From Actinomycetes bacterium (GTDB lineage Bacteria; Actinomycetota; Thermoleophilia; BMS3ABIN01), in NCBI GenBank assembly GCA_021787475.1, contig JAJYLW010000005.1:1-64000 (forward strand): a stretch of DNA of 64,000 nucleotides, given 5' to 3'. Below the pieces are notes generated by a model. That model did no database searches. It was not told the origin of the DNA and saw only the letters and a program-made list of their open reading frames with translations. The translations under genes were made by a program, and so were the position numbers. Below, one piece after another: positions 27,745-36,307 of the stretch; position 1 is the first letter of the stretch, and each line of letters opens with the position of its first letter.

Positions 27745-29676
27745 ATGGCTGAGCCGCCGGAACACCTGAGGGTGGGGATAGTCTCGCCTTACGCCTGGAC
27801 CTCGCAATGGGGAGTGAACCGCCATATCGGGGGCCTGGCAGCCGCCCTGGCCGCCCACGGTCATGATGTCTCGATCATCGCCCCGTCGGAAGAAAGAGCC
27901 GAGGCGCGGGTGGCGCGCCGCCGGGCGCGGGCCAACCGGAAAAGCGGCCCCGGGCCTCGTTCGCAATCAGGCGCCGCGCCTGCCCCTGCTGCCGAACATG
28001 ATATCAAAAATGTGCATTTGCTCAAGGTGGCGGGAACCTTTCGCGTCCCCTACAGCGAATCGCTTGCCAATCTGGCGCTCCCCCTGGATGTTACCGACCG
28101 CCTCGATGAGATTCTCTCCGGCAGCCAGTTCGATATCATCCATTTACACGAACCGTATCCGCCCAGCCTTTCGTTTACCGCCCTCCGGCTGGCGCGCAGC
28201 CCGGCGGTGGCCACATTCCACACGGCCGGCGAGCGATTCCTGAGCCACCAGCTAATGCGCCCGGTGGTGGAGAGGTTTTTCTCCCGCCTGGACGGCCGCA
28301 TTTGCACTTCTCACGCCACCAGGCGGATCGTCTCCGGTTACTTTCCCGGAAACTACGAAGTTGTCGGCGACGGCGTCGATGCCAGGTCCTATTTCCCCCC
28401 GGGCAAAACCCGGGAGCCTGACAATGTGCCGCTTATCCTGTTTGCCGCCTGGAGCGAGCCCCGCAAGAGCCTGGGACTGCTGATGCGCACCATGAGGCTG
28501 CTTCCGCCCGGCCTGCCTCCTTTCAAGCTGGCCATTGTCGGCGGCGAAGATCTGGCCTGGCGGGCAAACCTGATCGTGCCGCGGCGCCTGCGAGAGCGGG
28601 CGTTCTTTCAGGGCGCGGTCAGGCCGGGCGAAGTTGCGGCGGCGTACCGCCGGGCAGAAATCGTTTGCGCTCCTTACGCCGGCGGAGGCCTGAACTGCGC
28701 CGTTCTCGAGGCGATGGCGTCAGGCAACGCTGTCATTGCCCCGGGCCGCGCCAGCATCCGTGAACTCATTGGCGAAGGAAATGAGGGGCTGCTTCTGGAT
28801 CAGCCGTATTCCTACAACCTGGCGGCCGCACTGGTGGATTTGCTTCGCAACCCCCGCCTGAGACGGTCGCTTGGAGCCGGAGCGGCGCGAAAGGCGCGCC
28901 AGCTCTCATGGCAAAAAGTCACCACCGGCGTCGAGGCGGTTTACGGGCGAGCTTGCGGGCGGCGGGGCCTCCGCCCCGGCAAACAGAGGCCACCGGAATT
29001 CGAAACAAAGAAGACCATTCTTGCCGACCTTCACATGCATACCAGCTTCTCAAAGGACTGCGCCACAACTCCGGCAGAGCTGCTCGCTGCCTGCCAGGAG
29101 AGCGGCCTCGAGGCAATTGCCGTAACCGATCACAACACCATTGCCGGAGCAATTGAAGTCAGACAGCTGGCTCCCGGGCACATGCTGGTGATTACCGGCG
29201 AGGAGATTAAAACAACGGCAGGCGAGATTATCGGCCTCTTTCTTAAAGAAGAGATTCCGCGGGGCCTCTCGATCGAGCAGACGATCCGGCAAATCAAGGA
29301 GCAGGGCGGCCTGGTTTACGTGCCGCACCCTTTTGACCCCTTGCATCTTACCCCTGCTTACGAACTGCTGGCCAGAAACGCCGCCGATATCGACATCATC
29401 GAGGTTTACAATCCGCGCATAACCTTCTCGGCATTTAATGAAAAGGCGAGAAGGCTGGCGCTGAAATATGACATCCCCGGCGGAGCCGGAAGCGACTGCC
29501 ATGTGCTCCAGGGCGTGGGAACGGCAATGCTGTCGCTGCACAAATTCCGGACCCCCCCCGAGCTGCTGGCCAGCCTCCGCAGCGCCGACATCATCCGCAG
29601 CAGCAAGAGCCCGCTCTACCTGCATTCGCTGAAGCTGCTAAAAAACAGCCAGGCCGGACGCCAGGAAGCAGATTAA
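27745..29676 (+). CDS. GT4 glycosyltransferase fused to a PHP phosphoesterase domain
   Basis: 643 aa. Residues 1-~400 form a GT-B/GT4 glycosyltransferase resembling PimA-type phosphatidylinositol mannosyltransferases: GVNRHIGGLAAALAA at the acceptor side, HEPYPPSL, and the donor-site block PYAGGGLNCAVLEAMASGNAVIA. After a basic linker, residues ~425-620 form a PHP domain with metal motifs DLHMHTSFSKD, TDHN, ITGEEI, HPFDP and GSDCH. Fusion of a mannosyl-type transferase with a PHP hydrolase suggests synthesis plus a phosphate-removal step on the same lipid or sugar. The context (PI-phosphate synthase, inositol synthase) supports a PIM-like glycolipid pathway. Substrates are inferred. Confidence 0.88.
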   Translation: MAEPPEHLRVGIVSPYAWTSQWGVNRHIGGLAAALAAHGHDVSIIAPSEERAEARVARRRARANRKSGPGPRSQSGAAPAPAAEHDIKNVHLLKVAGTFRVPYSESLANLALPLDVTDRLDEILSGSQFDIIHLHEPYPPSLSFTALRLARSPAVATFHTAGERFLSHQLMRPVVERFFSRLDGRICTSHATRRIVSGYFPGNYEVVGDGVDARSYFPPGKTREPDNVPLILFAAWSEPRKSLGLLMRTMRLLPPGLPPFKLAIVGGEDLAWRANLIVPRRLRERAFFQGAVRPGEVAAAYRRAEIVCAPYAGGGLNCAVLEAMASGNAVIAPGRASIRELIGEGNEGLLLDQPYSYNLAAALVDLLRNPRLRRSLGAGAARKARQLSWQKVTTGVEAVYGRACGRRGLRPGKQRPPEFETKKTILADLHMHTSFSKDCATTPAELLAACQESGLEAIAVTDHNTIAGAIEVRQLAPGHMLVITGEEIKTTAGEIIGLFLKEEIPRGLSIEQTIRQIKEQGGLVYVPHPFDPLHLTPAYELLARNAADIDIIEVYNPRITFSAFNEKARRLALKYDIPGGAGSDCHVLQGVGTAMLSLHKFRTPPELLASLRSADIIRSSKSPLYLHSLKLLKNSQAGRQEAD

Positions 29677-29695
29677 TGGTTGACCGGGATAGATT

Positions 29696-31261
29696 CTAAC
29701 TGGCGGCGCCGAGGTCCATCGCCGGGGCGATCCGCGGCAACGCCTGCCTGCCGATGGCGTCAATAAAAGCGTCGACGCAGGCCGGGTCAAACTGGGCGCC
29801 GGCGCAGCGCCTCAGCTCGTTTACCGCCTCCGGCTCAGTGAGCGCTGTCCGGTAAGGACGGTCAGAGGTCATTGCCTCAAAGGAGTCGGCGACCGCCATA
29901 ATCCTTGCTTCCAGGGGGATCGATGCTCCCGCCAGGCCATCTGGATAACCCCTGCCGTCATAACGCTCATGATGATGCCTGACCGCCGCCTTGACCGCCG
30001 GCGCGATCCTGACAGGATCAAGGATGCGGGCGCTGACGATCGGATGCTTCCTCATCAGCTTCCATTCCTCGGTTGACAGGCGCGTCGTTTTCCCCAGCAG
30101 GCTGTCGGGAATGCCGATTTTGCCGACATCGTGCAGGTAACCGGCGTATTTAAGCTGCTCAAGCGCCCGGCCGTCAAGGCCCAGCTTCCGGCCCAGCATG
30201 ACGGCGTACTTCGACACCCGGTCGGAATGACCGTGTGTAGAGGGATCCTTGGCGTCAATCGCCTCCGCCAGAGACCTGATTGTGCCCACAAATGCGCTCT
30301 CAAGCTCCTTATGGACAAGGGCATGGCCCACCGCCACCGCCCCCTGGTTTACAATCGTCTGGCAGAGATCAGACTTTTCCCGGTTGATCGGGTCCCGCGC
30401 CCAACTCCTCTGCTCGCCAATGCCGACGACGCCCACAACCCTGCCGCTGACGACCAGCGGAAAAATCAGGAATGATTTGGCGTCGCCGATGATCTGGCTC
30501 TGGCTCGGCGTCAGCAACGCCTCCTGCCGCCGGCCGCCGGTGATGACGGCCTTTTTTGTCATAATTGCCTTTCTATGGTCAGGAAGCTCCGCGAGAGGAA
30601 AAGAAACGCCGATGAGGTCATCCCACTCCATTCCCTCATCCCGCACCGGAAAGGCGGCAACAACCTCCATGCGGGCGCCGTCCTCGCTCAGGAGGGCAAT
30701 GCGGCAGACAGAAGCTCCCATCGTCTGAACAATCCTTTCGGCAAGCAGCTGCATGACCTGCTCGATCTGAAGCGACGAGCTGACCGCCGCCGAGACTTCC
30801 AGCAGCAGTCCGAGCCTGTCGGCCCGCTCGCGCTCTGCGCTCAGGGCTCTCTCCTTTTCCTTGGCGATGCCCAGCCCGTAGTAATTCAGGGAAGTTGCCG
30901 CCCCGGCGAACAGGACCCAGCGGCTGAACAGGCCGATAAAAAAACCCTCATAATGTCCCATCATGAACTCGAGGTGGGCAAAGTAAACTGCGGTATAAAT
31001 GGCGATGATCGCCGCGGCGGAGATCATCGCGCCCAGACGGTGGAAGTAACGGGCGCTGATGGCGATGGGAATGAAATAGCCGATATAGAGGAACTCCTCC
31101 CATTCGTGGTTACGGCTTAGCATCAGCTGCAGCACCACCATCACCAGCGTGCTGCAGATAATGGCGATGATGGCGGGCCTGCGGATGACGACGCGGCGCA
31201 TCTTCCTGCCGTTGTCAGCAGCCGGGGAGAGGCCGGTCCTCCGCCCGATCTTCCGGTTCAT
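29696..31261 (-). CDS. membrane GAF-HD-GYP c-di-GMP phosphodiesterase
   Basis: 521 aa from ATG 31261 (AGGAAGAG upstream). Order: cytoplasmic basic N-terminus, about four membrane helices (~25-135), a short coiled coil, a GAF domain (~155-310) and an HD-GYP domain (~320-500) with HDVGKIGIPD and HHERYDGRGYPDG. The HD-GYP motif is intact, so hydrolysis of cyclic di-GMP is likely, tuned by a GAF ligand. It stands alone, convergent with the GT4-PHP gene (19 bp between stops). Confidence 0.93.
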   Translation of the reverse strand: MNRKIGRRTGLSPAADNGRKMRRVVIRRPAIIAIICSTLVMVVLQLMLSRNHEWEEFLYIGYFIPIAISARYFHRLGAMISAAAIIAIYTAVYFAHLEFMMGHYEGFFIGLFSRWVLFAGAATSLNYYGLGIAKEKERALSAERERADRLGLLLEVSAAVSSSLQIEQVMQLLAERIVQTMGASVCRIALLSEDGARMEVVAAFPVRDEGMEWDDLIGVSFPLAELPDHRKAIMTKKAVITGGRRQEALLTPSQSQIIGDAKSFLIFPLVVSGRVVGVVGIGEQRSWARDPINREKSDLCQTIVNQGAVAVGHALVHKELESAFVGTIRSLAEAIDAKDPSTHGHSDRVSKYAVMLGRKLGLDGRALEQLKYAGYLHDVGKIGIPDSLLGKTTRLSTEEWKLMRKHPIVSARILDPVRIAPAVKAAVRHHHERYDGRGYPDGLAGASIPLEARIMAVADSFEAMTSDRPYRTALTEPEAVNELRRCAGAQFDPACVDAFIDAIGRQALPRIAPAMDLGAAS

Positions 31262-31441
31262 CGTAGCTCTTCCTGTTTTTATGACCAAATGGATGCAGGC
31301 GTCTCCACCCGCCCGATCGAAAGGTTCTCAAAAAAACGCTCTCAGCAGGGACATCGGCATTTTCCCGGCTTGCTTTATTGCTGAACATTTCAAACCGGAA
31401 ACGTCCCGCGCGCAAAACCGGTTTGCGGGTAGGATAAAACC

Positions 31442-32785
31442 ATGTGGCTTCATGGAAAAATAACAGCGGCGCTCGCCGCGATTGCCCTGGCGGGCAGCAC
31501 CGCCCTTGCCCTTGCGGCTCTAACCGGCAACGCCGAACCGGATACGGCGGGACTGGTTTACCTCAAGTCTCCTTTCGGCCTCTACGGTCCCGGCACCCTC
31601 GATCAGGTCCCGGCCGGCGCCGCCCGGGAGATGATCGCGGCCCTGGGAATGGATTCGCTTACCGAATATCAGGATTATTCACTCGGGCTGGCCAAAGAGA
31701 TCGGGGTCAGCTGGGTCAGGATTGATTTCAATTTTGACGGCTGGAACTTTGCCGCCCCCGCCGATTACCTCGCGAAGCTTCATCGTGCCGGCCTTGAGGT
31801 CGTCGCCTGCATCCGTCCGGTAAACAATATTGCCCCCGCCGACCTTGCCGGTTTTCAAAACGGACTTCGTCGCCTCGTGCGCCGCTACCCCTGGATCACC
31901 GTCTGGCAGATCGGCAACGAGCCAAATACTTCCTGGCGGGACCCGGACCAGTACCCGCGCTTTTTTCTGGCCGGCGAGCAGGCCGTGCGCCAGGAATGCC
32001 CCCGCTGCCGCGTGGCGCTGGCCGGGGTCGCGGCCCGGTACCCGAGCCAGTCAGACAACAGCGAGGCGCTCAAGATTTACGACCGGATCCTGGGGGAGAT
32101 TGTCAAACAGGCGCCCGATGACCGCCGCCCCTTCGATATCTTTGACATGCACTTCTACGGGTATTACGGCTGCGCCGGCGACATTGTTGCCTCTATCAAC
32201 GGCTTTCACGAACTGCTTGCCCGCCACGGGCTTGACCGCGGCACTGATTTTTGGGTTACCGAGACGGCGACGCCGACCGGCCAGCCCTCCTGGCCGGCGG
32301 CGTCGCCGGATCAAACTGAAGAACAACAGGCCGCGGAGCTGATCAAGCGGTTCACCGTCATGCTCAGCGCCGGGGTCAGCCATGTCTCCTGGGCCCGGCC
32401 TTACGAGAACTACCGTTACGAGAACGATGCCGGCAGCTTCTATGATTATGCCGGCCTTGTTGACAACGGGCTCGGCCGGGAGCGGGTCGCCGGCATCAAA
32501 GCCGGGACAAAGAAAAAGGCTTTCTACGCCTACAGGACGCTGGTGGCGAAAACAAAGGGCGCCACCCGGATTCAACGGCTCGGCTGGGGCCAGTACCGGT
32601 TTGCGTTCGCGGACGGACGGACGCCCCTTTATTTGCTCTGGTCAGAGACAGGCTCGGATTTGCCCGCCGGCCTGAGCGGCCCGGTGACGGTTACGGACAT
32701 CACCGGAAAACAAACACAAACTGAAGCTGAAGCGGTCATTCTCGGGCCAATGCCCATATTTGTGCAGAGCTGCCCGTCTGCCTGA
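31442..32785 (+). CDS. secreted glycoside hydrolase-like TIM barrel (clan GH-A)
   Basis: 447 aa. An N-terminal signal or anchor (about residues 6-27, ITAALAAIALAGSTALALAAL) is followed by a (beta/alpha)8 barrel. The acid/base glutamate lies in IGNEPN and the nucleophile candidate in WVTETATP, the clan GH-A arrangement. A smaller beta domain follows. It may cleave exopolysaccharide or cell-wall glycan outside the cell. The family within the clan (GH5, GH39 or other) cannot be settled by eye. Confidence 0.85.
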   Translation: MWLHGKITAALAAIALAGSTALALAALTGNAEPDTAGLVYLKSPFGLYGPGTLDQVPAGAAREMIAALGMDSLTEYQDYSLGLAKEIGVSWVRIDFNFDGWNFAAPADYLAKLHRAGLEVVACIRPVNNIAPADLAGFQNGLRRLVRRYPWITVWQIGNEPNTSWRDPDQYPRFFLAGEQAVRQECPRCRVALAGVAARYPSQSDNSEALKIYDRILGEIVKQAPDDRRPFDIFDMHFYGYYGCAGDIVASINGFHELLARHGLDRGTDFWVTETATPTGQPSWPAASPDQTEEQQAAELIKRFTVMLSAGVSHVSWARPYENYRYENDAGSFYDYAGLVDNGLGRERVAGIKAGTKKKAFYAYRTLVAKTKGATRIQRLGWGQYRFAFADGRTPLYLLWSETGSDLPAGLSGPVTVTDITGKQTQTEAEAVILGPMPIFVQSCPSA

Positions 32786-32837
32786 CTTGGAATCTATCTC
32801 AAAAGGCGCATTCTGCTGCGGCCGGTTGCAAAAGCCA

Positions 32838-33896
32838 TTACGCCGCCGGCCGCATGGCTTTTCTTACCCCGGGCAGCGCCTCCAGAAATGACAAGCCCCG
32901 GACGGTTGCGTGGTTTAACCACTGCTCAATTTTGATGCATAAGAAGAAAAATATCGGCAACAAAGCAATTATTATCAAAATGCTTTTCGGATCGTTGTCT
33001 TTGAGGAGCCCCAGTCTCAGCAGCAGCGCGTAATAAGGGATGTGGAAAAGATATAGCGAATAAGAATGCCGTCCCAGGGTGACGAACCCTCTTTTTAAAG
33101 GCAGGGGCGGGCTGGCGCAAATCCAGGCCAGGCCGAGGGCAAAAGCTGTCAAGATCATCAAGGGTATGAAGGCAACGTGCGAGCGGTCAAAAATATCATC
33201 CCCCGTTCTGGTGAGATAAACGGCCAGGGAAAATGCCGCCAGGGAGGCAACGAACATAGATCTGGTCACTTTCTCGCCAAGGCTTTCCACCAGCGTTGGC
33301 AACGCCATGCCCAGCGCAAACAGCACTAAATGCGCGCCCAGAAAGTAACGATATGAAAGAACGTCAACGATGCGCGTGTAGGGAAGCAGCACCGAAAGGG
33401 GGAGCGCCAGCAGAGCAATGCCGGTGTTGATCAACAGAAAGGCTTTTACTCCAATCCGCCTCAGCAGCAAGTAAAGCAGCGGCGCCAGCAGATAGCATTG
33501 AAACAGAGCCGTCATGAACCAGTAAAGCCACGGCGCCCCAAAAAATGGCAACCCCAGATAGATCAGCAGGCCCCCGGGGCTGTGTAGGACGGTAAAGTTT
33601 CCCGGAAAAGCCCAGGGGGCGATGTAGAGCGACAACCAGTAAAGCGGGTAAATTCTGAGCGCCCGGTCGAAGAAATACTTGACCAGCGCCCTCCCCCCGG
33701 CGCTGCCGGCAAACCGCTTCTTCAATGAGAAAAACAGGCCGTAACCGCTGAAGAGAAAGAAGATTGCCACCAGGCCGTTGGCGTAATCGCCGAGCAGCCC
33801 ATAGTAACGGGTGAGAAACTGGCCCGAGAAATGATCGGCAAGGACGACCAGGATTGCAAATCCCTTGATGTAGTTGGTCAGCTGGCGGGAATTCAT
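32838..33896 (-). CDS. membrane acyltransferase (acyltransferase-3 family)
   Basis: 352 aa with about ten hydrophobic segments. The N-terminus ILVVLADHFSGQ carries the conserved histidine in the place expected for acyltransferase-3/OafA proteins, and the FFLFSGYGLF segment follows. Such enzymes O-acylate surface glycans. Neighbouring glycosidase and GT genes fit an envelope-polysaccharide role, but this is context only. Confidence 0.85.
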   Translation of the reverse strand: MNSRQLTNYIKGFAILVVLADHFSGQFLTRYYGLLGDYANGLVAIFFLFSGYGLFFSLKKRFAGSAGGRALVKYFFDRALRIYPLYWLSLYIAPWAFPGNFTVLHSPGGLLIYLGLPFFGAPWLYWFMTALFQCYLLAPLLYLLLRRIGVKAFLLINTGIALLALPLSVLLPYTRIVDVLSYRYFLGAHLVLFALGMALPTLVESLGEKVTRSMFVASLAAFSLAVYLTRTGDDIFDRSHVAFIPLMILTAFALGLAWICASPPLPLKRGFVTLGRHSYSLYLFHIPYYALLLRLGLLKDNDPKSILIIIALLPIFFFLCIKIEQWLNHATVRGLSFLEALPGVRKAMRPAA

Positions 33897-34003
33897 CTGC
33901 TGCTAAAAACGATCATTTGCCACTATACAAAACCGGGCTAGGCCGACGCAAACAGCAATCAGCCGTCTGGAACCTGATTCTGGGGTTATTTGCCCGGTTT
34001 TCC

Positions 34004-34032
34004 TTGACATTTAACTTCCGCCAACGTATAAA
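34004..34032 (+). promoter_or_regulatory. sigma-70 promoter for dsrE-like gene
   Basis: TTGACA (34004-34009), 17-nt spacer, TATAAA (34027-34032). The gene starts ~114 bp downstream. Confidence 0.8.
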
Positions 34033-34145
34033 ATTTCCAACTGGCGCCAGGCTTTAATTTAATCACCGCATCTCGTATTTTCGATCAAAAGTTTTACGGC
34101 CCGCCGCCGGCGTCTTAAGAATCGCGGAACGGGGGAAAAGATAAT

Positions 34146-34577
34146 ATGGCTACAGAAAAGAAACCGGTAAAGTTTGTTTCAATCATGTGTTTCCATGACG
34201 AGATGTGCCAGGTTTTCAATGCGCTCATGACTGCTCAAAGCCTGCTCAGGTCCGGCTCGAAAGTGACCATCTTTTTCGGCTCGCGCGGCATCAATGCCGT
34301 CCACAAGGACAAGATCGACAAGCTCGTCTGCCTGCCGGACCAGCCTCAGGAGATACAGGACGCGGTCACGAAAAGAATGGAAGAGATGGACCTGCCCGAG
34401 ATCAGTCTGCTGATGGAAACCCTGTATTACGAGGGGGCCAAGCTGCTGGCCTGTCCGCTGAATCTGAACGTATTCGGCATGAGCGAGAATGACCTGGTCA
34501 TGGGGGTGACTGTCGCCGATCCGGCCACCTATTACAAGGATGTCATGATGGCGGCGGACATGAACCTGGCGTTTTAA
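34146..34577 (+). CDS. DsrE/DsrF-like family protein
   Basis: 143 aa of the DsrE-like fold. It has an early strand VKFVSIMCF, a central LLACPLN cysteine in the position used for sulfur or persulfide relay in relatives, and a helix rich in methionine. It is short, cytoplasmic and probably co-transcribed with the ArsR gene 79 bp downstream. A sulfur-trafficking role is the family expectation, and it fits the SQR genes elsewhere in the window. Confidence 0.85.
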   Translation: MATEKKPVKFVSIMCFHDEMCQVFNALMTAQSLLRSGSKVTIFFGSRGINAVHKDKIDKLVCLPDQPQEIQDAVTKRMEEMDLPEISLLMETLYYEGAKLLACPLNLNVFGMSENDLVMGVTVADPATYYKDVMMAADMNLAF

Positions 34578-34628
34578 TTAAACCGATCATCCTCTTCACT
34601 CAGGCCGGCCTCTTCACTCATTTGTGCT

Positions 34629-34646
34629 TATCCGTCTATGCGGATA
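34629..34646. promoter_or_regulatory. TATCCG-N6-CGGATA operator for ArsR
   Basis: An inverted repeat with perfect 6-bp arms, ending 10 bp before the arsR start, resembling known ArsR/SmtB operators. Confidence 0.6.
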
Positions 34647-34656
34647 TAGTGCTATT

Positions 34657-34917
34657 ATGAAAAAGACGGCGCAACTGTTCAAGTCTCTCTCCGACGACAC
34701 CCGGCTGCGGATCATCGCCTTGCTGCTTGACGGCAAGCTCTGCGTCTGCGAGATCATGGCCATCCTCAGGTTGCCGCAGTCGACTGCGTCGCGCCACCTT
34801 GCCTATTTAAAAAACTCCGGCCTGGTCCTTGACCGGCTATTGCATCATGCCTACGCCATCAGCATCAGCGGCAGGAGTTACCGGCTGAAGGACAAGGAGG
34901 TGATGTTCAAGGATTAA
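34657..34917 (+). CDS. ArsR-family metal(loid) regulator
   Basis: 86 aa from the ATG at 34657. It contains the KLCVCEI motif, the C-V-C arsenic/antimony-type metal site, and the helix LPQSTASRHLAYLKNSGLV. The C-terminus departs from usual ArsR sequence after LVLDR, so the tail may be unusual or frameshifted. The last codons and stop (AAG GAT TAA) run into the 15-bp target duplication of the inserted element, leaving the reading frame intact. Confidence 0.85.
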   Translation: MKKTAQLFKSLSDDTRLRIIALLLDGKLCVCEIMAILRLPQSTASRHLAYLKNSGLVLDRLLHHAYAISISGRSYRLKDKEVMFKD

Positions 34918-34926
34918 TCAAACGCC
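34912..34926 (+). repeat. target-site duplication, left copy
   Basis: GATTAATCAAACGCC, identical to 46613-46627. It includes the arsR stop codon. Three further G residues also match but belong equally to the inverted repeat. Confidence 0.95.
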
Positions 34927-34971
34927 GGGGTATAGGGATGTGCAGTTCGTGGACCACATTGTGATATCTTG
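34927..34971 (+). repeat. left terminal inverted repeat
   Basis: Begins GGGGTATAGGGATGTGCA, then contains GGACCACATTGTG and ATCTTG. It pairs with the reverse complement of 46568-46612, with 5 mismatches in 45. Confidence 0.95.
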
Positions 34972-35271
34972 AGACATACCCTGATGAAATCTAGCCTGAT
35001 CCGTTTGTCCGTATAATTATCATTCGGCTGATTTTAGGATTGGGTCGAGATGTTTGAACAATAAGGCGCGAGCAGTCCGGGTGGCCTCTGAACGACGTCG
35101 ATATTCAAGGTAGGCAAGATCAAGTGCCTTGACGGTAAGGCCGCCAGCAACAGCACTAGCGAAAAGATCAACCTAAGAGGTAGTCATTAGTTTACTATAA
35201 TTGATTTACGTTATCGCATAAAGTCTGACAATCAAGCACCACGGATGGGAAAGATGATAAACGAATAATTC
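34972..35271. other. casposon left sub-terminal region
   Basis: About 300 bp between the left inverted repeat and the protease gene. It holds a decayed minus-strand coding fragment (35020-35187) and otherwise no gene I can support. Confidence 0.6.
35020..35187 (-). pseudogene. remnant of a membrane-anchored cargo protein
   Basis: An ATG at 35187 is followed by a TAG at codon 5, then an open stretch with protein-like composition: LFASAVAGGLTVKALDLAY, a basic YRRRSE patch and LLFKHLDPIL, ending at a TGA. It resembles the N-terminal helix plus basic region of small membrane-linked defence proteins. Broken and truncated; speculative. Confidence 0.35.
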
Positions 35272-35307
35272 TTGTGTAAGATATCCGATCGTAAATATTT
35301 TTCCAAT

Positions 35308-36231
35308 ATGTATGACCAACAAATAGAGATTGTGCAAGAAAAGGACAAAACACTTTTTTATAAAGAACATGCAGACGATGCTCTCTTTAAAGTCCGGCTT
35401 CACACGACGCCGATCCTAATATTCGATGGCCCGTTGGATAATCATACTCTTGTCAGTTTGGGAACCGGCATTCTTGCAAGGATAGCTTCGAGGTACTTTA
35501 TTCTATCCGCAGGACACTGTGTCAGAGATAGCGCAGGCAGCGGCAAGGTTTTGGCATTAGGAGTCAAGAAGAAGGCACCGCCGCTACGTGCGCAAATTGC
35601 AAACAGCGGTTATTGTTATAAGCCGAACACCGAAATAGATTTTGGCTACTGGGAGCTAGCGGAATACGATGCCGGCGACTTAAAAGGAAACCATGTTTTC
35701 ATTTCGCTGGACGGCATAGTGAGCGCTTCGCCGGCAGAGCTTGTGTCTCTAAATGATTGGATGGTGTTAGCTGGATTCCCAGGGGAAATACCTCCTCCAG
35801 GCATAAGGAAATACACCGCGCAAATCTTTGCATATACAACAATTTTGGCTGGGCCTAGTAATTCCGGGATTATACCTACCCGATTACACGAAGAAATAGG
35901 AATGTTGGATCTATGTGTTGAGGCCAAAGGGGATCTTGCAACTACAGAGGAACACGCAAAACAAATTGATATTCCAGACCTCGGTGGATGTAGTGGCGGA
36001 GGCGTTTGGCTAAGCGGCGTTCGTTCGGAACGTGACGATTGGAAATCAGAGAATATGCGTCTTGCAGGAATCTACATAGGCAATTGGCCGTACGAGAAGG
36101 GTCGCCGTTTTGGACGTGCGGTACTGGTCGGTCATCATCTCAATCTGATTGCAAACCACTACGATGATTTACGAGAAGAGATTTGTAAGAGATTTCCCAG
36201 ACTCGACGAATTTTCATTAAGCGGTGATTAA
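35308..36231 (+). CDS. trypsin-like serine protease, casposon cargo
   Basis: 307 aa from ATG 35308, or 319 from a TTG at 35272; neither has a good ribosome site. The catalytic triad can be placed (319-aa numbering): His82 in LSAGHC, Asp123 in TEIDFGYWEL, Ser241 in GGCSGGGVW. There is no signal peptide, so it acts in the cytoplasm, like the trypsin-like effectors found in bacterial defence loci. The gene is AT-rich compared with the host. It is transcribed towards the convergent DUF4062 gene. Confidence 0.82.
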   Translation: MYDQQIEIVQEKDKTLFYKEHADDALFKVRLHTTPILIFDGPLDNHTLVSLGTGILARIASRYFILSAGHCVRDSAGSGKVLALGVKKKAPPLRAQIANSGYCYKPNTEIDFGYWELAEYDAGDLKGNHVFISLDGIVSASPAELVSLNDWMVLAGFPGEIPPPGIRKYTAQIFAYTTILAGPSNSGIIPTRLHEEIGMLDLCVEAKGDLATTEEHAKQIDIPDLGGCSGGGVWLSGVRSERDDWKSENMRLAGIYIGNWPYEKGRRFGRAVLVGHHLNLIANHYDDLREEICKRFPRLDEFSLSGD

Positions 36232-36307
36232 ATTCAAAGGAAACCTCGCTGATATTTTTTTTGTAAAAAGAAATGCTGGCACGAGCTAGGATAATTAAGC
36301 AGAAGCT

